NCBI GenBank assembly: GCA_013399305.1
Contig: VXAI01000018.1
Coordinates: 531,735-595,734, forward strand
Direction: 5' to 3'
DNA: 64,000 nt
DNA from: Rostratula benghalensis
Lineage: Eukaryota > Chordata > Aves > Charadriiformes > Rostratulidae
Position 1 is the first letter of the stretch. Each line of letters opens with the position of its first letter. The notes under the pieces were generated by a model. It saw nothing but the letters and a program-made list of their open reading frames with translations, searched no databases and was not told the origin of the DNA. Below are positions 1-10,262 of this stretch, piece after piece. The translations under genes were made by a program, and so were the position numbers.

Positions 1-361
1 AGATCTTAGAATTATGTAGTAAGTCTTGCTTAGGGAGACACTTGTCATTTCCTGATGCTACAGCAATAAATGAAGACCCTAACTTTTAAAAATCCCTGGG
101 ATTTATCCAGGTCTGATTGGCAGTGCTAGAATTCGCTCTACTTTTGTTGGCCTCAAGAAGTATTTCCCCCCTGCTTCAAAAAAGCACTGAAAAATGGCTG
201 TTCTCTCCGAATGCCCTCTTGCAACACCTGTGCAGGCTATTGTCTGACTCATTTACTCGGTGTGACTTCATCAGATGCAAGCAAATTCCTTTCTCCTCTG
301 ACACGTCTATCAAAATCTTTCCAAGCACAAGATGACAAAATGAAAAGAAGAAAAATCCTAC
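1..361 (-). other. CACNA1H: Intron of CACNA1H (5' part) downstream of the turret exon
   Basis: This is intron following the exon that ends at 362. The donor, read on the minus strand, is CAG|GTAGGA. The exon frame stays open into this intron and stops at about 176, so retention of the intron would give a truncated channel. No repeat or second exon is visible. The exon carrying the domain I selectivity-filter glutamate and S6 should lie past the left edge. Confidence 0.85.
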
Positions 362-677
362 CTGAAAAATAGCTATCCAGGCATATCCAATATTATCAAA
401 ATTGATAGCTCCGTTGTGTGGGTTTACGTCCCCTGCCATGCATACGTTGTAATACTGGTTCCAGTTTATGCAGGCGTTCCTGCTGCTGAAGTCAGGGTTG
501 TATAAACTTGGGGTGTAGGAGTCCATGCTCAAGGTGCACTCCACCTTGTACTCCTTCCTGTTTGGGATGTTGGAGCACTTCTGCATGCCGTTTTCACGAT
601 GTGATGAGCAGATGAATGGATTCTCCTCTGCTTCGTCTGTCCGGTAGTACGGATGCAGGAAAGTAAGGTTGTATGTC
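362..677 (-). CDS. CACNA1H: CACNA1H exon: domain I turret leading to the pore loop (probably exon 7)
   Basis: This 316-nt exon encodes the long extracellular loop between IS5 and the pore helix of Cav3.2. The first G completes a codon split with the previous exon (AC|G, Thr), and the exon ends on a codon boundary after Phe-Gln. The acceptor is a pyrimidine-rich tract ending CTCCAG, and the donor is CAG|GTAGGA. Recognisable pieces are YNLTF (an N-glycosylation sequon), [28 protein letters not shown] and the near-invariant [17 protein letters not shown] at the start of the pore region. Five cysteines (in FICSS, MQKCS, VECTL, NACIN and YNVCM) are placed as in T-type channels, where turret disulfides shape the loop. 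The middle third (residues around [20 protein letters not shown]) is the most divergent from the mammalian sequence I remember, which is usual for this loop. The length is close to that of human CACNA1H. Confidence 0.95.
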
Positions 678-708
678 CTGGAGGAGGAAGAAAGAGAAGG
701 ATGAGAAC

Positions 709-1100
709 AAATCATTGAATGGTTCAGGTTGGAAGGGACCTTAAAAATCATTAAGTTCCAGCCCCCCCACCATGGGCAGGTACACCTCCCACCAGACCAG
801 GTTGCTCAAAGTCCCATCCAGCCTGGCCTTGAACACTTCCAGGGATGGGGCAGCCACAACTTCTCTGGGCAACCTGGGCCGGTGTCAGAGTAAAGAATTT
901 ATTCTTGATATCTAATTTAAATCTCCCCTCTTTCAGTTTGAAGCCATTCCCCCTCATCCTACTGCTATACTCCCTGACAAAGAGTCCCTCTCCAGCTCCT
1001 GTAGCTCCCTTCAGGTACTGGAAGGCTGCTGTAAGGTCTCTCTGGAGTCTTCCCTTCTCCACACTGAACAACCCCAGCTCTCTCAGCCTGTCAAATGATG
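709..1100 (-). repeat. CR1 LINE fragment (5'-truncated, 3' end), minus orientation
   Basis: Read on the minus strand, this contains the standard CR1 3' segments in order: the motif encoding [15 protein letters not shown], the stretch around GTTGCCCAGAGAAGTTGTGG, the phrase CCCTGCCCATGG and the closing run AAGGTCCCTTCCAACC. The tail after it (about 709-717) is decayed from the usual ATTCTGTG octamers. The copy closely resembles the one at 58498-58943. Its 5' limit is uncertain; similarity fades after the segment around 1080-1095. It sits about 30 bp upstream of the acceptor of the turret exon, so it is close to, but outside, the splice signals. Confidence 0.85.
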
Positions 1101-4100
1101 CCCCCCTTGTTTCATCAGCAGCAAAAGGCGCCTGTCCCTGGTTTGAGTGTGTTATTTCTCCTTTGCCCTCAGCCTATCAGACTGGGGACAGCAAGTCATA
1201 GTTGAAATATCAGCCCCTACTTTTGTCTACAAAATTTTTACTCACAGCATCCTCTAAGGCACCAGTGATCTTTTAGTTAAAGACCAGCCTGAGCTTTCCC
1301 AAACCAAGACGGCACTTGAAACGAGAGGGTACAGCGAGCAAATTCCCAGCAGGCCAGATCCTTCCCAAAAATCTAGGGAACTAAGGTTTTTAAGATAGCT
1401 CTTCTGATGCTCAGAACGTGCTTCAGAAAAGCTGATGGCAAAGCAGCTTTCTAATAAATTTGTCCCTTAGCACCTCTGCAGGGTGAACAAGCTGAACTTT
1501 AAACAAGGAGAAGCCCCGCCACAGGCCATCTCAAATTCCTTCTGTACTTAACATAAGAAAAGAAAGAGCCCACGTTAATAGGAATTGTATGCTTAGTGCA
1601 TATCTGATTTAGTCAGCCTGGATAAAGTTTATGGCTCTGTTACAGCTAAGATAAGCAAGTGCTCTAATTGCAGCATGGCAGGGATGTGCTTTTTCTCAAG
1701 CCGTGCTCTGGGGCAGATCAGCAGCAAGCAGAGCCCAGGACTGTTCCTGCTGTTTGATTAGCATTAGTGAGACCCACCAGCACTCACATGCTGAAACACT
1801 GCTCAAAAATAAGAAGGTGCAAAGTCCTAGAGCAGACTTTATCTGCTGTGTGCTGAGCTGCAGGGATCTAAGACACTATATCATCAGTCAGGAGATAAAA
1901 GGGAACACACAAATTATATGGCCAACTGAGACGTGGGTAGAAGATAAGCAGGTAATTCTTCAAGACAAGACAGCTGTATTTTTATCTGTTTCTAAATGTA
2001 CCTATTGAATACATTTGGCCAAACTAGTGTTATTCCAGCAAATTGCTTGAAATTGGTCCCCCAAACCCTTGAGTCAGGCAGGAGTCACTCAGCAACCGCA
2101 CTTTAAGGAGAGAGCAATCACTGTAGGGCAGAGCTGAGGAGACATTAACCCTGAACAACTTTCCTGAGGAATTTGGGTTTCCTCCATCGATGACTTACTT
2201 GAGATGGGTGTTGAGGGCTCGTCCAGCTTCAGGGATAGGCAAGAGTGGCATGTCAGAGGAACTGGGCATTGTTTGCTGGTAATTAAATGTATTCACCAGT
2301 TATTCCCCTCCCACTGCAGCGTTCCCACACCTCTAGACAGACCTGTATCTTCCTCCCCGTTTCTATACCTCAGATCAAGAGACACGGAAGAAACTTGAAA
2401 AATGTTTTTCCTCCAGGACAGCCTAAAAGCCTTCTCCTTTCCTTCCCCTCCCACGAATTGGCTTCACTTGGAGGAAATTTCCATATAAAACAAGCTGAAA
2501 AAAAGGCTGAGTGCGACGCTAGCACGGTGTCTGCTAGAAGATCAGATACTACAACCAGAAGAGTTTGTCACACAGAGGGGGGTATTGCAGAGGCTCGCAA
2601 AGGATGAAAACACACCGAGGCACAGGGATGTGTCTGGGAGTGCTACAGACCGTGGGCAAAGACAGCTGGGGAGCTCGAGAGAAGAAACAGAGGGAGAATG
2701 AGATGAGACACCAGAGAAGTGACTTCTAACTCACAAGTAGCAGGCAGAGCCCTGACAGCTCTGTTTTTTGGCTTTAGCGGGCATACTGAGAGGGGCTCAG
2801 TTCAGATGCAAAGGGCTCCTGCCCCCTCAAATAAATGTGGTGGGGACCCCACACACCTGGAACATATCTGCTTACAGGCACAGATCCTGGCTCAGCCTGC
2901 TGGGGGATGGGAGGGCGCTGCACCTCCATGAGACATGCCCAAAGCCATCCCAGCCCCACCAGCCTCAGGAAGGACATTTTCTTCCAAACTCCCAAGGTTT
3001 GAGAGGCCATGGGTGCGTGTCTCGTTAGGCTCCTCCCAAGGAACTCAATAGCAGGTGCTCAGTAGCTCTGAAGTCTTTCAAATGAGACACAGGTCTTTCC
3101 ACACCCTGTGGAGGTGAAAGGGGTCTGATACCTCCACAGCCCAGACCAAGTCTGGACTATGCTGTTCACTGCCTGATACAGCAAAGTAGCATGGCCCCAG
3201 GACTCTGGGGTACAATTGGTTGCCCTAGGGTTGACTTCACCTCTCTTGGAAAGAGGATTTTGTGGGTTACAGGCAAAGAGCTATTCTAAATCCCTAAGAT
3301 GACACCAGGAAAGGTCTCATTTGGTACCTTCTCATCAAAGCACCTGACCTCAAGCTCAACAGATCTTTGCAGTTCTCAAAACCCTGATGTGACAAGTCAT
3401 GCAAACTTGAAACTTTGTCTGTCTGAACAGCTCAAAGCCCAGACCTGGCGCCTGCAGCAGAGACAGCCACAGGGGCCAGTCTCAGAAACCTGCAACCCTA
3501 AAACTACACATTGAACTCCAGCCCTGCAACAACCCTGTACGATCTTGGGAACATCCCTTGCCCTTTCACGTTTCCCCTTCAAACAATGTTGACCAAGATT
3601 CTTTGACCTGGATGTGCCACTCCAGTGACACACTCTTCCAAACTACAATTGATCGTCCAGTAAAATTTACTCCAGAACCAGGTAGAGCTGTGAAGCTCAG
3701 CAAAAACTTATTTTCTTCACCACCCTGAAAGCAACACCCCAGCACCACATCAGCAGCAGGAGTTTCCTGATCACAAACGCCTCTTGGCAGCGGGTAAGAC
3801 AGGAAGGCTCAGTTCACCACAGCTCATGGGCCAGTGCAATTAGGATTCTACCCAGAGCAAAGCTGGACTTGCAGAGGGAGATGGACCATCTGGAGGGCTG
3901 ATTGTGTAATTAGCAGCTATGGCTGCACAAGCTCCTTTCCTGGGAGCAGTTTTGTGTTTAGATGGCAGACACACACATGCCCGTGCCAAGAATGCTGGCC
4001 GTGGAAGAAGTGCTCAGACAGAACGGCTGATGCATCAGCACCGTGCTCCATTCCGACCTCACGCCCGAGCTCCCCTGTGAGCTGCCTCTCCCACCACCAC

Positions 4101-5528
4101 AGCACATACACACAACTACACACAACATCCAGCGCTACACACGACTCGGCAGCTGCCCACCCTCCCAGCTGCAGGACTCTGACACATCTGCATTGTCCCA
4201 ATTTAATCCTCTTTAATCATCTGTGTGCCAGCCAATTCTGCTGGAGACCTTGCACCTGATTTCGTTGGAAGGAAGGCACACAACTAGGATGGGGACCTAC
4301 AGGACTAATATCCCTCCCGTGCAACACTTCTCTATTCGCTACACATTGCGACTGTGAAGTTCCTTGATGAGCCACATGCAGAGATTTGAGAGGCTGCATG
4401 TCTCCCACGAGTCACCGTTTAGGAAGCCTTGGGCTGAAGGAGAAATACTGCCTGCAGACACAATACCCTGGGCTGTCATCTAATAAGCTGCGTAGAAAAG
4501 ATCTGGGCTTACACCCTCTGGAGAATCAAGAGAACGACACACTTTGGTGGCTGTGGGAGGAAAATAAAACCAGGAAAACAAAGCGCAGGCTTGACTCTGA
4601 AGGGCGGATGAAGCTTGATGTCGCTCTGCTGCTGCCTAACTGATTTCTCTCTGCCACGCTCAGCTCTGCAACTGTCTCCAAAATAATTTACAGACTAAAA
4701 GAAAGCATTCCCTATGACAGGCCAAAATCAGTTGCAAGGGGCCCAATTTCTGCCCAGCCCTTTTCAAGCCTTTTCTTCTTCCACATCTGCCCTGGGCACA
4801 GAAACACTGTGAACATCTGGCTGGCTGGGAATGACCCGCATGATGGTCTGCCATCAGCAAGTACAATGGGAAAGGGACACACCAACCACCAGCGAGCACT
4901 GCAAATTTAAGACCTTTTTCTAGTTCCTCTGCTTGATTGACCCTGCTGGCAAACCCAAGAAGGAGAAAGAAGGAAGGAGAGCAAGGATGAAAAACAACAG
5001 TGTTGCAGAATGAGGGAATCCCCAATATGCACAAAATAAATGAATTAGCTCTGCCAAGACCATTTACCTCTACATGCAGGAAAGGTCAATCTGATTTCCT
5101 TGTTACTTGCCAACAGGCATAGTCCAAATAACTTATTAATGGTAATGAATCCACTAATCACAAGACCCATGTGCTCTAGGGAAAAGACATGAGAAACTAA
5201 GTCCCAGAATGGATCTTGTTATCACATTAGAAAGGATTAACACCCCTTTCTCGGCCAGCTGCCTAGTACACATCTTTCTCTGGGCTTGCAGCAGCTTTGC
5301 AATGTGTTTTCCTTTCTCTGTCCCTGGACATGTTTGTGTGCAGGAAGGACAACAGCAGAGCAGGAAAGTCCATGCTCTTCCACATCAAAGGAGACTGAAC
5401 AGTTATTCTCTACTCTGTCTTCCCCCAGGCTCAGTCCTCCCAGCCCAAACAGGACATCATCCACAACTGCTGGAGTACAGTGTGTGAGTGCTGAGCACAA
5501 TCCTGCTACAGCTTTCCAAGGAGCAGAG

Positions 5529-5595
5529 GAACACAGAATGCCAGGTTGGAAGCGACCTCAAGGATCATGTGATCCATCCTTCTTGGCAAAGGAGG
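5529..5595 (-). repeat. Short CR1 remnant
   Basis: The plus strand reads ACACAGAATGCCAGGTTGGA followed by AGCGACCTCAAGGATCATGTGATCC. This is the reverse complement of the last 60 or so bases of a CR1 element (CCTTCCAACC, then an octamer-like end). Only the 3' tip is left. Confidence 0.6.
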
Positions 5596-8500
5596 AAGGG
5601 AAAAAGATGGAGGAAACTCAGCACCAAGCAGGATCCATTCCCTCCAGAGGAGGTTGCTCTCTAGAGGAAATCCTGCTGACAGCCCAGTGTTGCAGCACAG
5701 AGTGATGCCAGGAGGAGCAATTAAGCAGAACTCTGAAGTACCTTTCAGACGAACTCAAAGCTGTCGGCCTTGGCTGTTGGCACCTTCTCGCAGCTCTACA
5801 AAAGCCAAGGAGCCAAAGGCGGTACAATGCCAAGCAGGTACAGAGTTAATTAAGGCTGAAGTGCTCACATTACAACTGTCCTGCAGCATTAGATAAATAC
5901 AAAGCGCTTCACAGCTCTCTCTCCTCTCCTATACTTCCAACCCACTGGTTGCTTGAAAGGCTCCAAGAGGGGGGAAGACGCTCCCTTGCATAACAACACA
6001 CAAGCACGGAGCAACTTCAGCAGCAACAACCCAGACAAGCTGGGGATGACCCAGTTCCTTTATTTACAGTGGTAGCAGCTCATGATGGCAGGAGGGAGCC
6101 AAAGGGGCTGCGTGGAGGAGACACACATCCTGGAGATGTTACAGATAAACTGCTGGCTTCACTTGGCCTTCCCACGCATGCATACTGAACCTTCCTCTCT
6201 CAGACCAGACCAACCAAAAACACCCTTGTGAAATTCCCCCTCCAGCTCCCACTGTCAGGGATCTCCTGCACTTGCTCACACAGCAGTGGAGACCATCTTA
6301 GTACTGCTGTTCTGAGCCACCAGAGACCTCTGAAGTCTGGTCTCCAGGGCTGGCCAGGAAGTGACAAATTCTCACACGTCCTGAACAGCAGTGACCCATT
6401 CCAGTTCATTGCTTGGCAATTCCCTACTGCAACAGCCCAGTAACAACCAATGATTCCTTCAAAGCCACTACTAAAAGAGCAACCTTAATAAAACAACCCC
6501 CCTCCAGCATGATTTTGCATTGCAACAGTGCAATTTGCAAAGGGAGAGACAAAGCAGGTACTTCCAGCGCACCTCAAAGTTGTCCCCAAATTTTTAGCAG
6601 AATGTACTATACTTAAAAATAGTTTCTTTACGTGAAGCAGCCAACTTTCAAGGGGGGACTTAAAAAGAAAAGGTTTCCACAGGAAGAATGATGGCACAAT
6701 CAAAGTCACTTCTTCCAACTGATGCCTGCTGGGAAGTTGAATGGCCCAGAAAGCTGCTGACAATGAGTGTGCACAGAAACATGCAGCTAAGAAACTATAT
6801 TTGAAGCACCAGTCTCTGAGCTCGCTTACACTTGCTTTACTCCAGAAAACCTTTGGGCTATGACCTTTCCTTGCCTGGTGCCCTGGATCTTGTTCAGAAG
6901 CTCACCCTCACTTTAAAGCTGTTTTCACCTAGAAGCCAAGGTGGGTCCTGCCAATAACTCAGGTCTTCCCCCTGTACAGGGCTGTAAGGAAAATCTCAAC
7001 AATGACCATCATCTGCCCAGCCTCAACCCAGGTGCACAGCGCATCTTATCCATCCTTCAGCGCCTGCTGAACAGCTGGCAAACATTATTTTAGGCTGAGG
7101 ACAACAGCAGTGGGGGTTAGTAGGACTTGGCAGACAAAACTGAATGACCAGAATTTCATTCCCCCTTTCCCACAGTGCTCTATTCTGTTTACTTCTAACC
7201 AAAACCAGAGCTTAACTTTAATCCTGCATCCCCTGTGCAAAGGGTTTGGTGTTTTGTTTTTTTTTTTTTCCTCCTTGTTTTTGTTCTCTTTGGCAGCTCT
7301 CCCTGGAAGGGGGCGGATGGTCAGTGCTCTCCAGCACCGGTGCTGAGCATGAGGATGCAGAATGATGGACCATCTCCAGTCCAATCCTGGCCTTGACTTT
7401 GCCTGTATCTCCACACTTTCTGGCAGGCAGATGGCACCTTGCTGCTGTCTGTGGGACCTGCTAGTTTGGGCCCTAGTACAGGGCCATCACATATTTTAGC
7501 CCCTCTTTACAACAGCAGAACGACGTAACCCTGAAGTGCATTCCCTATTACTGCCCCACCAAAGTCACCTCATGCCTTTTCTCCCCATACAACTCGCTGT
7601 CAGGGTGTTAAAAGACCACTGTGGGGGTGAACTGTATCCTGATGCCTAGAATCATGGATTTGGGAGAATGAATCAGGAATAACAGAAAAGATGGGAATAT
7701 TTTCATCTGGATTCTCCAAAGCTGTCACCTCAAGCTCCTGTCGACTTGAGATAGCTTCTAGCTGGAAATGGAGAGATTGGTTCATTGCAGGCAGCTTTCT
7801 AAGGTCTAAAGCTGACCCGGCAAAACACAGACAGTAGCTTCAGTCTGGATGATGGCACCAGAGAAACCTGCATCCCTGAGGACACAACATCAAGCAACAC
7901 AACTTAGACAAAGCCAACCCAAATTCACCACTACCTGCTGCTGGGGTCAGGGGCCAGGAACCAGTGCAGTGGTGTAGCAGGAAGCAGCAGATTTCCTCCC
8001 AGACCTCCTGCCTCTTCAAGGACGGGTCCTGAGGCTTTGCACAGGGAGCCTTGATTTTGCTGTCAGTGACCCAGACCAGGACCCCGATAAGAAAATCCTG
8101 CGATGCCTTTGATGCTGCTAATGGCCATTACATAACAGCCTGCTTTCCCTGGGCTGCTTAATATCTCTACTTAGCAAACGCTTCCCCTGGGGTTAATTCC
8201 AAAAGCTCCACTTTGCAGGAAATCACACAGCGTTTTAGAAACCTGGTCAAAGAGATGAAGGGGACTCGCCAAAACTAATTACAGCTCTCTGCTCCTTGTG
8301 CTCAAAGCACTGCCTGCACGTGGTGTCTGCCCCATGCAATGGGGCCAGCTGAGAATAGCTTTAACAGCGCTCTTTGGGCTTTTTAATAACTGCTCATGGG
8401 TCACTCTGAGTGACAGAGGGTCCTGGTGACCAGCAAATACCTGCTGTGGGTGTAGGAAAGAGCTTGTAAGGTTGGAGCATTGGGATGCAGGAGCCAGAAG

Positions 8501-9049
8501 CACATACACATGGCATCTCTGATGGAATGAGTAAGTGCCATCAGAGAGGGTCTGCAGCACAGAGAAAGTCTCAGAGAGCTGAAAGCCACAGGACTAATAA
8601 GCGAGAGGCAGGAACAGGACCTGGGGTAGAGCTGAGGGATCATCTCTGCTTGAATTCCACACACAATACAAGTTGTAGACAGCAGATTATTACAAACAGA
8701 TATAATTACAGGCTCTATCTTCTCTTACAGAGCTAGAGATGCCCCAATTAGCTGGTCTCAGGCATTTCCTCACCTCTGAGCCACTGACATTTCCAGCAGT
8801 CTCTGACAGAAGCCCTTCAGAAGGGTTTTCCCAGGCATACCTCCCTTTTCCGTGGAAGCTTGCAGGCTACAGTTGGTTTTCATCCTTTGGTTGTGCTGAT
8901 GGGTTTTAAGGTGTGTCCTCACATTGTGCCTCTGAAGGTGCAGAATAGCCTGAGCCCAGTGTCCTGCTGAGGGACTGCTGGGCAGCAGCAAGAGCAGGGG
9001 CACGTCCCACAGCGGGGGATGAGCTAAGGGTCATCCCAGTGCCAGCAGC

Positions 9050-9345
9050 ACATAGCACAGACAGAGTCAGAACACAGCAGGCAGAGCTCAGGGCTGGCAG
9101 CAGGATCCATCAAAGCCCCAAGCACGGCAAGTGGTGAACCAGACCCAGGACCTATCTAGGGAACTAAGGCAGGAACCAAAGAAAGCAGGAACAAAGGCAG
9201 AACTAGAAACAGGCACAGCTCAAACCAGGACTAAGAGCCACAGGCTGAGCTTAAATAGAGCTCCTGGGCCATGGGCAGGGTGGGGCTCCCAGGTGAGGCT
9301 CATCAGGCCAATTAAGGCCAATTAGCACCCTCAGCACCTGGCAGG
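9050..9345. repeat. Candidate unidentified interspersed repeat / degenerate minisatellite
   Basis: A purine-rich block around 9134-9240 repeats the theme CAGGAACnAA / GCAGGAAC / GCAGAAC at about 12-18 bp spacing. It is followed by a TATA-like TTAAATAGAG near 9251 and a perfect tandem of AGGCCAATTA (9305-9314 and 9315-9324). The texture is more like a repeat-family consensus than unique intron, but I do not recognise the family. The boundaries are approximate. Confidence 0.3.
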
Positions 9346-10102
9346 GAAGCTGGTCCATGCAACTGCCTAGCTTGGAAGAAGCAAATCTACAGTCTGCATC
9401 AAAATGTGCTGCCCATCCTCAATGCCTGTGCCAGGCTGAGCACGGTGTACGAATGTCTTTAATTTCTTTCACATCAACCTTCTTATCTTAATACACCTAC
9501 AAAGATTTATTTGTGTGTTTCAGTGGCATCTCTGTGGTGCTGCCTGTACCAGCATGTGGAACATCTCATCAACCCCCTGCCAGGTGCTGTGGTGTGCTAA
9601 GTGACCTCCCAGACCTCTACAGTTTTAGGAACTGACAATCTTAAGAGAGCTGTGATGCTTTTGTTTGTTCTAAATCCTCAAATTCCCAGAGCCAGGGATT
9701 TCAGCTTCTTCAGACAGAGATAATCCAAACCACTAACACCCTTGTCCTTCAGGTGCAGAGGAAAAACATGAGAAAGCCACTCCAAACCATCAGTGGCTTG
9801 CTGATAATGGGGGGTCTTCATAAAAAAAAAAAAGCAAGTATGCAGCTAGACTCAAAGTCTTGAAGCCAACAACTTTGTGAATCAAGAAACCAGCCCTGTT
9901 AAGAGCTGCCATGGCCTGGCATCGCCATGGTCATGTTCCACTCTCATTCATGTGCTGCTGGATCCAGCCCTGGCTGGTCACTAACCCTGCTGACCACTGG
10001 GATTTTCCCAGCAGGGTAGAGGGAGAAAGGAAAAGAAAGAAGAAGAGGTGGAAGTCTGGGTTTTTTTTGTTTTGGGGTTGGTTTTTTTTTTGCTGTACTT
10101 AC

Positions 10103-10262
10103 GTTGCAAAATTCTTGTCTAGGAAACACCTGTTTCTCAGCAGCCCTGCCCAGAGCTGCACACCGACAATCCCAAAGATGAAGAAGACAAAGAAGCACAA
10201 GAGGAGGACGTTGCCTAACATAGGCAGAGTATCTAACAGCAGGGTGACGAGTATTCGCATAC
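10103..10262 (-). CDS. CACNA1H: CACNA1H exon: domain I S4-S5 linker and S5 (probably exon 6)
   Basis: This 160-nt exon starts with GT, which completes the Ser codon (A|GT) shared with the previous exon, and ends AC|, which is completed by the G of the next exon. It encodes [17 protein letters not shown], the S4-S5 coupling helix, then the strongly hydrophobic S5 segment [20 protein letters not shown], then [16 protein letters not shown] at the start of the turret. S5 lines the outer part of the pore domain, and the linker passes S4 movement to the gate. The acceptor is TCTCCCCACAG and the donor GTAAGTAC, both strong. The linker and S5 are essentially identical across vertebrate Cav3 channels. 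The residues that vary are the last few (DKNFAT), just before the glycosylated turret. Apart from those, this exon alone would not separate CACNA1H from CACNA1G. Confidence 0.95.

Larger units (their letters stand above)
678..10102 (-). other. CACNA1H: CACNA1H intron, 9,425 bp
   Basis: Intron between the S5 exon and the turret exon. It starts with GTAAGTACAG at 10102 and ends with a pyrimidine tract and AG at 678-679. It holds a CR1 fragment near its 3' end (about 709-1100), a short CR1 remnant near 5529 and an unidentified repeat-like block near 9050-9345. Short T-rich runs occur near 7257-7270 and 10080-10091. No coding exon is recognisable. Open frames of up to 141 codons (for example 3834-4259) have no family resemblance and I treat them as chance. 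Confidence 0.85.

Noticed and set aside
176..751. 191-codon minus-strand open frame as a single gene
   Set aside because: Only 362-677 is coding. The ends are intron read-through past clear GT and AG splice sites; the exon happens to lack flanking stops nearby.
3834..4259. 141-codon plus-strand open frame
   Set aside because: No homology recognised, and it overlaps an antisense frame of similar length. Treated as chance.
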